Assembly: GCF_002195995.1 (NCBI RefSeq)
Contig: NZ_NHON01000011.1
Coordinates: 12,823 to 76,822, forward strand
Length of the DNA stretch: 64,000 nucleotides
Reading direction: 5' to 3'
DNA from: Inquilinus limosus
GTDB taxonomy: Bacteria > Pseudomonadota > Alphaproteobacteria > DSM-16000 > Inquilinaceae
Shown here: positions 7,925-16,473 of the stretch, one piece after another
Position numbering within the stretch: the stretch's first letter is position 1
How the letters are laid out: each line of letters begins with the position of its first letter
Notes under the pieces: generated by a model
Seen by the model: the letters and a program-made list of their open reading frames with translations, nothing else
What the model was told of the DNA's origin: nothing
Database searches by the model: none
Program-made: the position numbers and the translations under genes

Positions 7925-9310
7925 TCACATCTTGCCGACGTCCCGCGCCGTGGCGTCGATCGCGACCTTGGCCCGTCGCACCAGTTCGTCGACCTCGTCG
8001 CGCGAGATCACTAGCGGCGGCGACAGCACCATGGCGTCGCGCACCCCGCGCATCACCAGGTCGTTGGCGAAGCAGTGGTTGCGGCACTGGGTGCCGACCG
8101 CCCCGTAATTGGGGAAGCGCTGGCGCGTGGCCTTGTCCTGCACCAGCTCGATCGCCGCGATCAGGCCGACGCCGCGGACCTCGCCGACGATCGGATGGTC
8201 GGCGAAGGCCTCGCGCAGCCGATCCTGGAAATACGGGCCGATATCGGTCCGGGTGCGATCGACCAGCCCTTCCCGCTCCATGATCCGGATGTTGGCCAGC
8301 GCCACGGCGCAGGCCACCGGGTGGCCCGAGTAGGTGAAGCCGTGATAGAACTCGCCGCCCTCGTCGATCAGCGTCCTGGCCACCCGGTCGCCGACCATGA
8401 CGGCGGACAGGGGCAGGTAGCCCGAGGTGATGCCCTTGGCCAGGGTCATCAGGTCCGGCTGGATGCCGAACAGGTCGGAGCCGAACCATTCGCCGGTGCG
8501 GCCGAAGCCGCAGATCACCTCGTCGGCGATCAGCAGCACGTCGTACTGGCGGCAGATCCGCTGCACCTCCGGGAAGTAGCTGGCGGGCGGGATGATGACG
8601 CCGCCGGCGCCCTGGATCGGCTCGGCGATCACCGCCGCGACGCTGTCGGCGCCCAGCTCCTTGATCCGGTCCTCGATCGCCTTGGCGGCGAGCTTGCCGA
8701 AGGCCTCCGGGTCCAGGTCGCCGCCGTAATCGTACCAGTAGGGCGCCATGACGTGGTGGAAGCCGGGGAACGGCAGGTCGGCCTGGCGGTGCATCGCCCC
8801 CATGCCGCACAGCGAGACCGCGACCATGGTCGAGCCGTGATAGCCGTAGTTGCGGCCGATGATCACCTTCTTGCGGTGCTTGCCCTTCAGGTCCCAGTAG
8901 TGCCGGACCATGCGGACGATGGTGTCGTTCGCCTCCGACCCGCTGTTGGCGTAGAAGACGTGGTTCAGCCCGTCGGGCGTGATCTCCGCCAGCTTGGCCG
9001 ACAGCTCGGCCGCGGCCGGCGTCGTGGTCTTGAAGAAGGTGTTGTAGAAGGGCAGCTCGAGCATCTGCTCATGGGCGACGTCGGCCAGTTCCTTCCGGCC
9101 ATAGCCGACATTGACGCACCACAGGCCGGCCATGCCGTCGATCAGCTGGCGGCCTTCGGAATCCCACAGCCAGACGCCCTCGGCGCGGGTGATGATGCGG
9201 CTGCCCCCTTCGCTGGCCAGCGACTTGTAATCGGTGAAGGGGTGCAGGTGATGGGCGGTGTCCAGCGCCTTCCACTCGGCGGTGGTGCGGCTGGCGGCAA
9301 AGCTGTTCAT
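7925..9310 (-). CDS. class III aminotransferase, putrescine-pyruvate type (SpuC-like)
   Basis: A 461-aa PLP enzyme. The PLP lysine lies in TLAKGITSGYLPLSAV, and other class III motifs are intact: FYANSGSEANDT, YGYHGSTM, EPIQGAGGVIIPP and LLIADEVICGFGRTG. The N-terminal pattern (DTAHHLHPFTDYKSL) and HGFTYSGHPVACAVAL match the SpuC/omega-amino acid-pyruvate group, which transfers the amino group of putrescine or related diamines to pyruvate, giving 4-aminobutanal. The position directly upstream of potFGHI on the same strand supports putrescine as substrate. It has its own terminator. Beta-alanine or taurine specificity cannot be excluded from sequence. Confidence 0.85.
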   Translation of the reverse strand: MNSFAASRTTAEWKALDTAHHLHPFTDYKSLASEGGSRIITRAEGVWLWDSEGRQLIDGMAGLWCVNVGYGRKELADVAHEQMLELPFYNTFFKTTTPAAAELSAKLAEITPDGLNHVFYANSGSEANDTIVRMVRHYWDLKGKHRKKVIIGRNYGYHGSTMVAVSLCGMGAMHRQADLPFPGFHHVMAPYWYDYGGDLDPEAFGKLAAKAIEDRIKELGADSVAAVIAEPIQGAGGVIIPPASYFPEVQRICRQYDVLLIADEVICGFGRTGEWFGSDLFGIQPDLMTLAKGITSGYLPLSAVMVGDRVARTLIDEGGEFYHGFTYSGHPVACAVALANIRIMEREGLVDRTRTDIGPYFQDRLREAFADHPIVGEVRGVGLIAAIELVQDKATRQRFPNYGAVGTQCRNHCFANDLVMRGVRDAMVLSPPLVISRDEVDELVRRAKVAIDATARDVGKM

Positions 9311-9374
9311 GACGCGACCTCGCGTGAATCCGGAAAAAAACGGAAACCGGGCCGCGGCTGCGGCGGCCCCTCGG

Positions 9375-9470
9375 TCAGGCGCGCGGCGGGTTGTAGCCGA
9401 TCCGGGCGCACAGCAGCATCAGCTCCTGCTTGCGCGATCGACGACTGCGATAGGGCCGTGGCCGTGTCAT
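9375..9470 (-). CDS. possible 31-residue Arg-rich small ORF
   Basis: An ATG-to-TGA frame encoding MTRPRPYRSRRSRKQELM followed by LLCARIGYNPPRA. It lies in the gap between the glycosidase and aminotransferase genes, on their strand. The ribosome-binding site is weak, and in DNA this GC-rich a 31-codon frame can arise by chance. If real it could be a leader peptide upstream of the aminotransferase gene. No family is recognised. Confidence 0.2.
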   Translation of the reverse strand: MTRPRPYRSRRSRKQELMLLCARIGYNPPRA

Positions 9471-9530
9471 GATCCGACCAGCATATCGCCGCCCGCGCGC
9501 GCCGTCACTAGCCGAACGACTCGGGGCCAC

Positions 9531-10445
9531 CTAGCTGACCGGCGCCGCACGGTCGAAGGCGGCGAGGATCGGGCCGACCCGGATGCCCCAGCCGACGGAC
9601 AGCCCGCCCGGCGCCGACAAGGCCGAGATCGAGCCGTCGAGATACAGCGCGTTGCGGCAGCCCAGCGCGTCGCGGAACAGCCGGGCGAAGCTGCCGAAGC
9701 TGACCCCGTCCCGCGAGATGGCGAAGACCACGGTGTGGTCGTCCTTGATGCCGACACCGTTGCGGATCTTGCGCGACGGGCCGTCGTCGCTGAACAGCGG
9801 GTGCAGCGCGCCGTCGATCACCAGCAATGGACCGGACTGGGTGGCAATCCCGGCGGCCGGGGCCCGGCGCAGATAGGTTTCGGTCTCCAGGATCCCGGCG
9901 CTCTCGCCATCGACATAGAAGACGCCGTTCGGCTTCATGAAGAAGTTGCCGTCGCCGTCCCCTTCATTGGCCGGGTTGAGCTGCCGGCCGCCGGAGACGA
10001 AGAGCCCGACCGGCGACAGGTCCTCGTGATACATGCCGGCGTTCATCGACACCACCGGCGGGTCCCCCGCCGCGGCCATCGCCCGCTTGAAGGCGTAGAG
10101 CGAGCCGTAGGGCCGGCCGTCGCGGTCCTGCCAGAACAGCCCGACCCGGTAGCGGCGCAGGTCGAACTCGCAGACCGTGTAGTCGGACGCCTCGAAGGAC
10201 ACCGCCCGGCATGGCTCGGCGGCCGCCCGGCTGTCCGGCCCGGTGAAGGACGAGGATCCCGGCCCCGGCGTCAGCGGCGCCGCGGCGGACGGCAGCAGGG
10301 CCGGCGCGGCCGGCCGGGCGGCCTCCTCCGCCGGCCGCGGCGTGCTCACGGACGCGCCGCAGGCGGCGGTCAGCAGCAAAGCCAGCAAGGAGAAAAGTCT
10401 CGTCCTATGACGTCGATCATGGGGCCGTTGACACATCAGCTTCAT
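9531..10445 (-). CDS. exported phosphodiester glycosidase family (NAGPA/DUF2233, YigE-like) lipoprotein
   Basis: A 304-aa protein. The N terminus has a lipoprotein-type signal, SLLALLLTAACGAS, with Cys as probable acylation site. The NAGPA domain follows: YRVGLFWQDRDGRPYGS, VSMNAGMYHEDLSPVGLFVSGG, NFFMKPNGVFYVDG, ATQSGPLLVIDG, RNGVGIKDDHTVVFAISRDGVSFG, ALYLDGSISAL. These match the phosphodiester glycosidase fold (PF09992), which in known members cleaves sugar phosphodiesters. Here the target is unknown, perhaps an envelope polymer. An ATG at 10445 is used; ATG at 10436 would also keep the lipobox. It is divergent from the CYTH-like gene, with only 57 bp between them. Confidence 0.82.
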   Translation of the reverse strand: MKLMCQRPHDRRHRTRLFSLLALLLTAACGASVSTPRPAEEAARPAAPALLPSAAAPLTPGPGSSSFTGPDSRAAAEPCRAVSFEASDYTVCEFDLRRYRVGLFWQDRDGRPYGSLYAFKRAMAAAGDPPVVSMNAGMYHEDLSPVGLFVSGGRQLNPANEGDGDGNFFMKPNGVFYVDGESAGILETETYLRRAPAAGIATQSGPLLVIDGALHPLFSDDGPSRKIRNGVGIKDDHTVVFAISRDGVSFGSFARLFRDALGCRNALYLDGSISALSAPGGLSVGWGIRVGPILAAFDRAAPVS

Positions 10446-10502
10446 ACAGACCGCCTAGCCTGCCGCGCATTCGCATCATTCATGCAGGGGGATTCGCACC
10501 AA

Positions 10503-11360
10503 ATGATGACATGGCTTCGCCTCGGGCTGATCGGCTTCGTGGTGGCCGCCGCGGGGACCGCGCAGGCCGCCGACCCGCTGACGGGCAAGGAATACAAGGT
10601 CCTGCTCGATCCGGCAAAGTTCCAGGCGCAGCCGGTCGCCACCGCCAACAGCTTCCTGTCCGAGCTGCGGACCAGGCTGACCGCCGCCGGCTTCGACCGC
10701 ACTGTCGACGGCAGCTTCGCGGTCAACAAGGTCCGCACCGTCCGCTACTACGATTCGCCGGGCACCTGTCGGCTGAACACTCTCGGCTACAGCTTCCGCG
10801 AGCGGGTCGAGGGCACCGATCGCGAGATCAACCTGAAGTTCCGGTCCGACAGCCAATCGACCGCCGTCAACACCGATGTCAGCGGCAGCGATGACGATGC
10901 CGAGACCAAGCTGGAGGCGGACATCACCCCGCCGTTCAAATGGGTCTATTCCCACTCGACCACCGAGCCGCTGTCGGCCACGAAGAACCTGAACATCCTC
11001 GACGACGTGGTCGACCTGTTCCCGCCGACCAAGTCGCTGAACCTGCCGAAGCAGGAGGCGCTGAGCCTCGTCGGCAACCTGTCGATCACCGAGCGCACCT
11101 ATGACGGGCCGGAGAGCGACCTGGGCCAGCAGGATGCCGAGTTCGACCTGACCCTGTGGTATGCTAACGGGTCGTCCACCGTCGCCAGCGCCGAGGTGTC
11201 GTTCAAGGTCGAGGACAAGGACGGCGACTTCACCGACAAGGTCGACCAGCGCTCCAAGCTGATGTTCGACACCATCCGCGGCATGAGCTCGTGGGTGTCG
11301 ACCAACCCGACCACCAAGACCCAATGGGTCTATCAGTACCAGCCGAACTTCTGCAACTGA
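10503..11360 (+). CDS. secreted protein of unknown function with a CYTH-like pattern
   Basis: A 285-aa protein with a clean signal peptide (LRLGLIGFVVAAAGTAQAAD). The mature part shows features reminiscent of CYTH/triphosphate-tunnel proteins: EYKVLLDPAKF at the start, a helix FLSELRTRLTAAGF, then VRTVRYYDSPGTCRLNTLG, YSFRERVEG and REINLKFRS, a series of charged beta strands. CYTH enzymes bind triphosphates or long-chain phosphates in a tunnel; an exported version would be unusual. The resemblance is by eye only. The start is placed at the paired ATGs at 10503/10506 because GGGGG precedes them; an in-frame ATG at 10482 lacks a site. A hairpin follows the stop. Confidence 0.6.
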   Translation: MMTWLRLGLIGFVVAAAGTAQAADPLTGKEYKVLLDPAKFQAQPVATANSFLSELRTRLTAAGFDRTVDGSFAVNKVRTVRYYDSPGTCRLNTLGYSFRERVEGTDREINLKFRSDSQSTAVNTDVSGSDDDAETKLEADITPPFKWVYSHSTTEPLSATKNLNILDDVVDLFPPTKSLNLPKQEALSLVGNLSITERTYDGPESDLGQQDAEFDLTLWYANGSSTVASAEVSFKVEDKDGDFTDKVDQRSKLMFDTIRGMSSWVSTNPTTKTQWVYQYQPNFCN

Positions 11361-11379
11361 GCCCCGGCTGAGCGTTCGA

Positions 11380-11410
11380 ATGGGCCGGATGAACCCTCAC
11401 CCGGCCCGTT
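11380..11410 (+). terminator. hairpin after the CYTH-like gene
   Basis: GGGCCGG at 11382-11388 pairs with CCGGCCC at 11401-11407. It lies about 20 bp past the stop codon; there is only a short T-containing tail, so termination strength is uncertain. Confidence 0.45.
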
Positions 11411-11416
11411 CCGTAT

Positions 11417-11451
11417 CGAATTGTGCAACGCAGCAACGCTGAGACAATTCG
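11417..11451. promoter_or_regulatory. inverted repeat upstream of the RND pump operon (candidate operator)
   Basis: A perfect 8-bp inverted repeat, CGAATTGT at 11417-11424 and ACAATTCG at 11444-11451, spaced by 19 bp. It lies about 80 bp before the pump's first ATG. RND pumps are commonly repressed by TetR or MarR proteins that bind such palindromes, but no such regulator gene is adjacent. Confidence 0.4.
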
Positions 11452-11530
11452 CGACAATCCCGGTCTCGCCGCGACACAGTTCTGAGACAAGCGCCCCGCA
11501 CCCTGCGCCCAGGCCATAGGGAGTGCAGGC

Positions 11531-12709
11531 ATGGGACGCCCGGTGATTCGGACGGTGGCGGGAGTCGTGGCGCTGGCCCTGGCCGGCGGGCTGGCATGGC
11601 AGGCATCGCGGGGCACCGCTGCGACGCCGGCCCAGGCGGCGCGGCCGGCCCCCAGCGTGATCGTCGCGCCGCCGCTGGTCCGACGGGTGGTCGACCAGCG
11701 GGAATATGCCGGGCGGTTCGAGCCGACCGCGAGCGTCGAGATCCGCGCCCGCGTCTCCGGCTACCTGCAGGCGATCGGCTTCGAGGACGGCCAGATCGTC
11801 CAGGCCGGCCAGACCCTGTTCACCATCGACCCCCGCCCCTACCAGGCCGCGGTGGCCGAGGCGCAGGCACAGCTGGCCAGCGCCCGGGCGCAGCGCGACC
11901 TGGCCGATCTGGAGCTGCGCCGGGCCGAGCAGCTGGCCGGCACCTCCGCTGTCTCCCGCTCCACCCTCGACCAGCGCCGGCAGCAGAAACAGGCGGCCGA
12001 CGCCGCCTTCGAGCTCGCCCAGGCCGGGCTGACCCGGGCGCAGCTGGACCTGGACTTCACCGAGATCAAGGCACCGATCAGCGGCCGCGTGTCGAACCGG
12101 CGGGTCGATGCCGGCAGCCTGGTCTCGGACGCCGGCACGCTGCTGACCACCGTGGTGGCGCTCGACCCGATCTACTTCATCTTCGACATCAGCGAGCGCG
12201 ACTTCGTCGCCTATGAGCGGGCGGTGAAGTCGGGCGCGCTGCGGCCGATCCGCGACCGCGACGTGCCGATCGAGGCCCGGCTGCAGGACGACGAGGGCTG
12301 GCCCTACCAGGGCATGATGAGCTTCGTCGACAACCGGCTGGAGAGTGGCGCCGGCACCATTCGCGCCCGTGCGGTGCTGGCCAATGCCGACCTGTTCATC
12401 ACCCCGGGTCAGTTCGGCCGGCTGCGCCTCGCCTCCTCCGGCGAGCGCGACGCCCTGCTGGTGCCGGAGACGGCGCTGCTGACCGACCAGGCCAGCCGCA
12501 TCGTGCTGACGGTGAATGACGACGACACGCTGCGCGCCACGCCCGTGCGCCTCGGCGCCCGTCTGCTGGGTGGGCTCCGCGTGGTCGAGAGCGGGCTCAA
12601 GGCCGAGGACCGGGTGGTGATCAACGGCCTGCTGCGCGCCCGCGCCGGCCAGACGGTGGTGCCGCAGCCGGGCGAGATCGCCCCTGCCGCCACGGCGATG
12701 GTCAACTGA
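11531..12709 (+). CDS. RND efflux pump periplasmic adaptor (membrane fusion protein)
   Basis: A 392-aa AcrA/MexE-like adaptor. The N terminus is a signal or anchor helix (VVALALAGGLAWQA). The lipoyl halves flank a coiled-coil hairpin: VEIRARVSGYLQAIGFEDGQIVQAGQTLFTIDPRPYQAAV, then the heptad-rich AEAQAQLASARAQRDLADLE and FELAQAGLTRAQLDLDFTEIKAPISGRVSNR. The C-terminal beta-barrel contains GQFGRLRL and LLVPETALLTDQ. It links the inner-membrane pump to an outer-membrane channel. Two bases separate its stop from the pump gene, so they are coupled. No TolC-type channel is encoded in this operon. Confidence 0.92.
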   Translation: MGRPVIRTVAGVVALALAGGLAWQASRGTAATPAQAARPAPSVIVAPPLVRRVVDQREYAGRFEPTASVEIRARVSGYLQAIGFEDGQIVQAGQTLFTIDPRPYQAAVAEAQAQLASARAQRDLADLELRRAEQLAGTSAVSRSTLDQRRQQKQAADAAFELAQAGLTRAQLDLDFTEIKAPISGRVSNRRVDAGSLVSDAGTLLTTVVALDPIYFIFDISERDFVAYERAVKSGALRPIRDRDVPIEARLQDDEGWPYQGMMSFVDNRLESGAGTIRARAVLANADLFITPGQFGRLRLASSGERDALLVPETALLTDQASRIVLTVNDDDTLRATPVRLGARLLGGLRVVESGLKAEDRVVINGLLRARAGQTVVPQPGEIAPAATAMVN

Positions 12710-12711
12710 CC

Positions 12712-15700
12712 ATGCGCCTGCCCCATCTCTGCATCGAGCGGCCGATCCTGGCGACCGTCCTGTCGGTCCTGGTCGTCCTGGTCGGCATCGCCGGCTATTT
12801 CACCCTGCCGCTGGCCCAGTACCCGGAGATCAGCCCGCCCACGGTCGTCGTCCGCGCCCAGTATCCCGGCGCCTCGGCGGAGGTGATGAGCAGCACCGTC
12901 GCCGTGCCGATCGAGCAGGAGATCAACGGCGTCGAGAACATGCTCTACATGTCCTCGCAGTCGACCGGCGACGGCCAGCTCAGCATCACCGTCACCTTCG
13001 CCCTCGGCACCGACCTGGACGAGGCGCAGGTGCTTGTGCAGAACCGGGTGGCGGTGGCCGAGCCGCGGCTGCCGGAGGAGGTGCGCCGCCTCGGCGTCAC
13101 GGTGCGGAAGTCGTCACCCGACATCCTGATGGTGGTGCAGCTGTTCTCGCCGGACGGCTCGCGCTCGCCGCTCTACCTCTCCAACTACGCCACGCTGCGG
13201 ATCCGCGACGCGCTGCTGCGGGTCAACGGCGTCGGCGACGTTCGCCTGCCCGCGGCCCGCGACTACGCCATCCAGGTCTGGCTGGACCCGGATTCGGTGG
13301 CCGCCCGCAACCTGACGGCCGGCGAGGTGGTGGCGGCGCTGCAGGCCCAGAACGTCCAGGTGGCGGCCGGCGTGGTGAACCAGCCGCCGGCGCCGCCCGA
13401 CGGCGCCTTCGAGCTGAATGTCGAGACGCTGGGGCGCCTGTCAGATCCCGCCGAGTTCGAGAACATCATCATCAAGACCGACGCCGACGGTCGCGTCACC
13501 CGGATCCGCGACGTCGCCCGGGTCGAGCTGACGGCGCAGAGCTTCCGCGGCGGCGCCCTGTTCGACGGCCGTGTCTCGCAGCCGATCCAGGTGTTCCAGC
13601 AGCCCGGCTCGAACGCGCTGGAGACGGCCGACCGCGTGGTCGCGGCGATGGCGCAGCTGGGCCGCACCCTGCCTGCCGGGGTCGAATACGCCATCCCGTT
13701 CAACCCGACCCGCTTCATCGCCGAATCGGTCGGCGAGGTCTACACCGCCATCCTCGAGGCCGTGGCGCTGGTCGTGCTGGTGGTGATCCTGTTCCTGCAC
13801 AGCTGGCGGGCGGCGATCATCCCGATCCTGGCGATCCCGATCTCGCTGATCGGAACCTTCGCCGTGATGGCCGGCCTCGGCTATTCGCTGAACAACCTGT
13901 CGCTGCTCGGCCTAGTGCTGGCGATCGGCATCGTCGTCGACGACGCCATCGTGGTGGTCGAGAATGTCGAGCGGCACCTGCGCGCCGGCCTGTCGCCCAA
14001 GGAGGCGGCACACAGATCGATGGAGGAGATCAGCGGCGCGCTGATCGCCATCGCTTTGGTGCTGTGCGCGGTGTTCGTCCCGGCGGCGATGATGTCCGGC
14101 ATCTCCGGCCGGTTCTTCCGCCAGTTCGCCGTGACCATCGCCGCGGCCACCGTGATCTCCGCCTTCGTGTCGCTGACGCTGAGCCCGGCCCTGTGCGCCC
14201 TGCTGCTGCGGCTGCATGGCGACCACGCGCCCCGGCCCCGCAACATCCTGCTGCGCGGCCTGGCCGCCGGCGCCCGCGGCTTCAACGCCGGCTTCGACCG
14301 GGTGTCGCTGGGCTATGGCGGGCTGACCCGCCGGCTGTTGCGCGTCGGCCTCTTGGTGCTGGTCGCCTATGGCGGGCTGCTGGGCCTGACCGGCTGGCAG
14401 TTCAGCCGGGCGCCGACCGGCTTCATCCCGGTGATGGACCAGGGCTATTTCCTGACCGCGGTGCAGCTGCCGCCCGGCGCCGCCATGGCCCGCACCGACG
14501 TGGCGATGAAGGCGGTCTCCGACCGGCTGGACGCGACCCCGGGCGTGGCCCACACGGTCACCATCGCCGGGCTGGACGGCGCCACCTTCACCAACGCGTC
14601 GAACAGCGGCGTCGTCTTCGCCATCCTCGACCCCTATGAGGTGCGAGCAGCGCGCGGCCAGACCGTCGACCGCATCATCGCCGACCTGACCGCCCGGCTG
14701 GGCGACGTGCCGGAGGCGCGGGTGATCCCGATCAAGCCGCCCTCGGTCCGCGGCATGGGCAACACCGGCGGCTTCAGGATGATGATCCAGGACCTGGCCG
14801 GCGGCACGCCGGAGGAGCTGGAGGCGGCGGTGCGCCAGGTCGTGGCCGCGGCCGGCCAGTCGCCCGACTTCGCCAATGTCTTCAGCCCGTTCAACACGGC
14901 GACGCCGAAGCTGTACGCCGATATCGACCGGGTGAAGGCGGAGATGCTGGGCGTGCCGGCGTCCCGCGTGTTCGAGACGCTCGAGATCTATCTCGGCTCG
15001 GCCTATGTCAACGACTTCAACCTGCTGGGCCGCGCCTTCCAGGTCCGCGCCCAGGCCGATGCCCGCTTCCGCCAGGACCCGGCGGAGCTGGAGGGGCTGA
15101 AGACCCGCAGCGACTCCGGCGCCATGGTGCCGCTGGGCTCGGTCGCGACCTTCGAGGAGCGGGCCGGCGCCTACCGCATCCCGCGCTACAACCTGTACCC
15201 CGCGGCCGAGGTGCAGGGCGCCGCGGCGGCGGGCATCTCCACCGGCACCGCGCTGGACCGGATGGAGCAGATCGCCACCGAGACCCTGCCCGACGGCTAC
15301 GGCTTCGAATGGACCGAGGTGGCGCTGCAGGAGCGGCTGGCCGGCACCAGCGCGCTCCTGATCTTCGCCGCCTCGGCGGTGTTCGTCTTCCTGCTGCTGG
15401 CGGCGCTGTATGAGAGCTGGACCCTGCCGCTGTCGGTGGTCCTGATCGTGCCGATGTGCCTGCTGGCGGCGCTGACCGGCCTGCTGGCCGCCGCCATGGA
15501 CGTCAACATTCTGGCGCAGATCGGCTTCGTGGTGCTGATCGGCCTGGCCGCCAAGAACGCGATCCTGATCGTCGAATTCGCGCGCCAGGCCGAGGCGACG
15601 GGCGCCGACCGGGCCGCTGCGGCGATCGAGGCGGCCCGGGTGCGGCTGCGGCCGATCGTGATGACCTCGCTGGCCTTCATCCTCGGCGTGCTGCCGCTGG

Positions 15701-15891
15701 TGCTGGCCACCGGGGCCGGGGCGGAGATGCGCCAGTCGCTGGGGGTGGTGGTGTTCTTCGGCATGATCGGCGTCACCGCCTTCGGCCTGATCTTCACCCC
15801 CGCCTTCTACGTCGCCTGCCGCGGGCTGGAGCAGGCGGCCGGGCGCCTCCGCCGGCGCGCCGCCCCTTCGCTGCCGGAGGCTGCCGAATGA
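12712..15891 (+). CDS. RND multidrug efflux permease (AcrB/HAE1 type)
   Basis: A 1059-aa proton-driven inner-membrane pump of normal family length. The N terminus reads FTLPLAQYPEISPPTVVVRAQYPGASAEVM. TM4 carries the proton-relay acidic pair GIVVDDAIVVVENVER, and TM10 carries the lysine motif GLAAKNAILIVEFARQ. The docking and pore domains are complete, for example PAGVEYAIPFNPTRFI and RIPRYNLYPAAEVQG. It exports hydrophobic drugs, dyes or solvents; the substrate cannot be read. Its stop overlaps the start of the cytochrome b561 gene (ATGA at 15888-15891), an unusual partner for an RND pump. Confidence 0.95.
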   Translation: MRLPHLCIERPILATVLSVLVVLVGIAGYFTLPLAQYPEISPPTVVVRAQYPGASAEVMSSTVAVPIEQEINGVENMLYMSSQSTGDGQLSITVTFALGTDLDEAQVLVQNRVAVAEPRLPEEVRRLGVTVRKSSPDILMVVQLFSPDGSRSPLYLSNYATLRIRDALLRVNGVGDVRLPAARDYAIQVWLDPDSVAARNLTAGEVVAALQAQNVQVAAGVVNQPPAPPDGAFELNVETLGRLSDPAEFENIIIKTDADGRVTRIRDVARVELTAQSFRGGALFDGRVSQPIQVFQQPGSNALETADRVVAAMAQLGRTLPAGVEYAIPFNPTRFIAESVGEVYTAILEAVALVVLVVILFLHSWRAAIIPILAIPISLIGTFAVMAGLGYSLNNLSLLGLVLAIGIVVDDAIVVVENVERHLRAGLSPKEAAHRSMEEISGALIAIALVLCAVFVPAAMMSGISGRFFRQFAVTIAAATVISAFVSLTLSPALCALLLRLHGDHAPRPRNILLRGLAAGARGFNAGFDRVSLGYGGLTRRLLRVGLLVLVAYGGLLGLTGWQFSRAPTGFIPVMDQGYFLTAVQLPPGAAMARTDVAMKAVSDRLDATPGVAHTVTIAGLDGATFTNASNSGVVFAILDPYEVRAARGQTVDRIIADLTARLGDVPEARVIPIKPPSVRGMGNTGGFRMMIQDLAGGTPEELEAAVRQVVAAAGQSPDFANVFSPFNTATPKLYADIDRVKAEMLGVPASRVFETLEIYLGSAYVNDFNLLGRAFQVRAQADARFRQDPAELEGLKTRSDSGAMVPLGSVATFEERAGAYRIPRYNLYPAAEVQGAAAAGISTGTALDRMEQIATETLPDGYGFEWTEVALQERLAGTSALLIFAASAVFVFLLLAALYESWTLPLSVVLIVPMCLLAALTGLLAAAMDVNILAQIGFVVLIGLAAKNAILIVEFARQAEATGADRAAAAIEAARVRLRPIVMTSLAFILGVLPLVLATGAGAEMRQSLGVVVFFGMIGVTAFGLIFTPAFYVACRGLEQAAGRLRRRAAPSLPEAAE

Positions 15892-16466
15892 GCACTGAAG
15901 TGATGATCGTCGCCGCCCCCCGGGGCGCCTCCGGGCGTTACACCGCCATGGCCCAATGGCTGCACTGGGTCTCGGCGGCGCTGATGCTGGCCGTGCTGGT
16001 CCTCGCCTGGGTGATGGAAAGCCTGCCGAACGGCGACGCCTCTCGCCCCACCATGGTGATGCTGCACAAATCGGTCGGGCTGACGATCCTGGGCCTGACC
16101 GCGGTTCGGCTGATCTGGCGGGCGATCCACCCGCCGCCGGCCGTGGCGCGGTGGGCGGCCTGGGAGGCGGTGGCCGCCAAGGCGAGCCACTGGCTGCTCT
16201 ACCTCCTCCTGCTGGCCATGCCGCTCAGCGGCTACCTGATGTCCGCCGGCCGCGGCCGGGCCATCCCGTATTTCGGCCTGTTCGAGGTGCCGCTGCTGAC
16301 CCCGGCGACCGACGCGATCTGGCGGATCGGCGCCACCGTGCATGCGGTCGGGCACTGGGCGCTCTATGCCCTCGTGGCCCTGCACATCGCCGCGGCGGTC
16401 TGGCACGTCGCCATCCGCCGCGACGGCACGCTGGACCGGATGCTGCCGGAGCAGACCGGGCCGTGA
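15888..16466 (+). CDS. cytochrome b561 family membrane protein
   Basis: A 192-aa protein with four membrane helices. Histidines placed as in CybB-type b561 proteins are visible: AQWLHWVSAAL (helix 1), VMLHKSVGLTILGLTAVRLIWR (helix 2), SHWLLYLLLLAMPLSGYLMS (helix 3) and VHAVGHWALYALVALHIAAAVWH (helix 4). The family binds two b-type haems and moves electrons from quinol; some members quench superoxide. It is the third gene of the RND operon, overlapping the pump by 4 bp. It ends 7 bp from the convergent Hsp70-like gene. Confidence 0.88.
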   Translation: MSTEVMIVAAPRGASGRYTAMAQWLHWVSAALMLAVLVLAWVMESLPNGDASRPTMVMLHKSVGLTILGLTAVRLIWRAIHPPPAVARWAAWEAVAAKASHWLLYLLLLAMPLSGYLMSAGRGRAIPYFGLFEVPLLTPATDAIWRIGATVHAVGHWALYALVALHIAAAVWHVAIRRDGTLDRMLPEQTGP

Positions 16467-16473
16467 TCCGGCC

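Noticed and set aside
9258-10480. Long open frame running upstream of the CYTH-like gene
   Set aside because: It is the antisense of the glycosidase and aminotransferase 5' regions, with a Pro/Arg/Gly-rich composition typical of shadow frames. The signal peptide starts at 10503.
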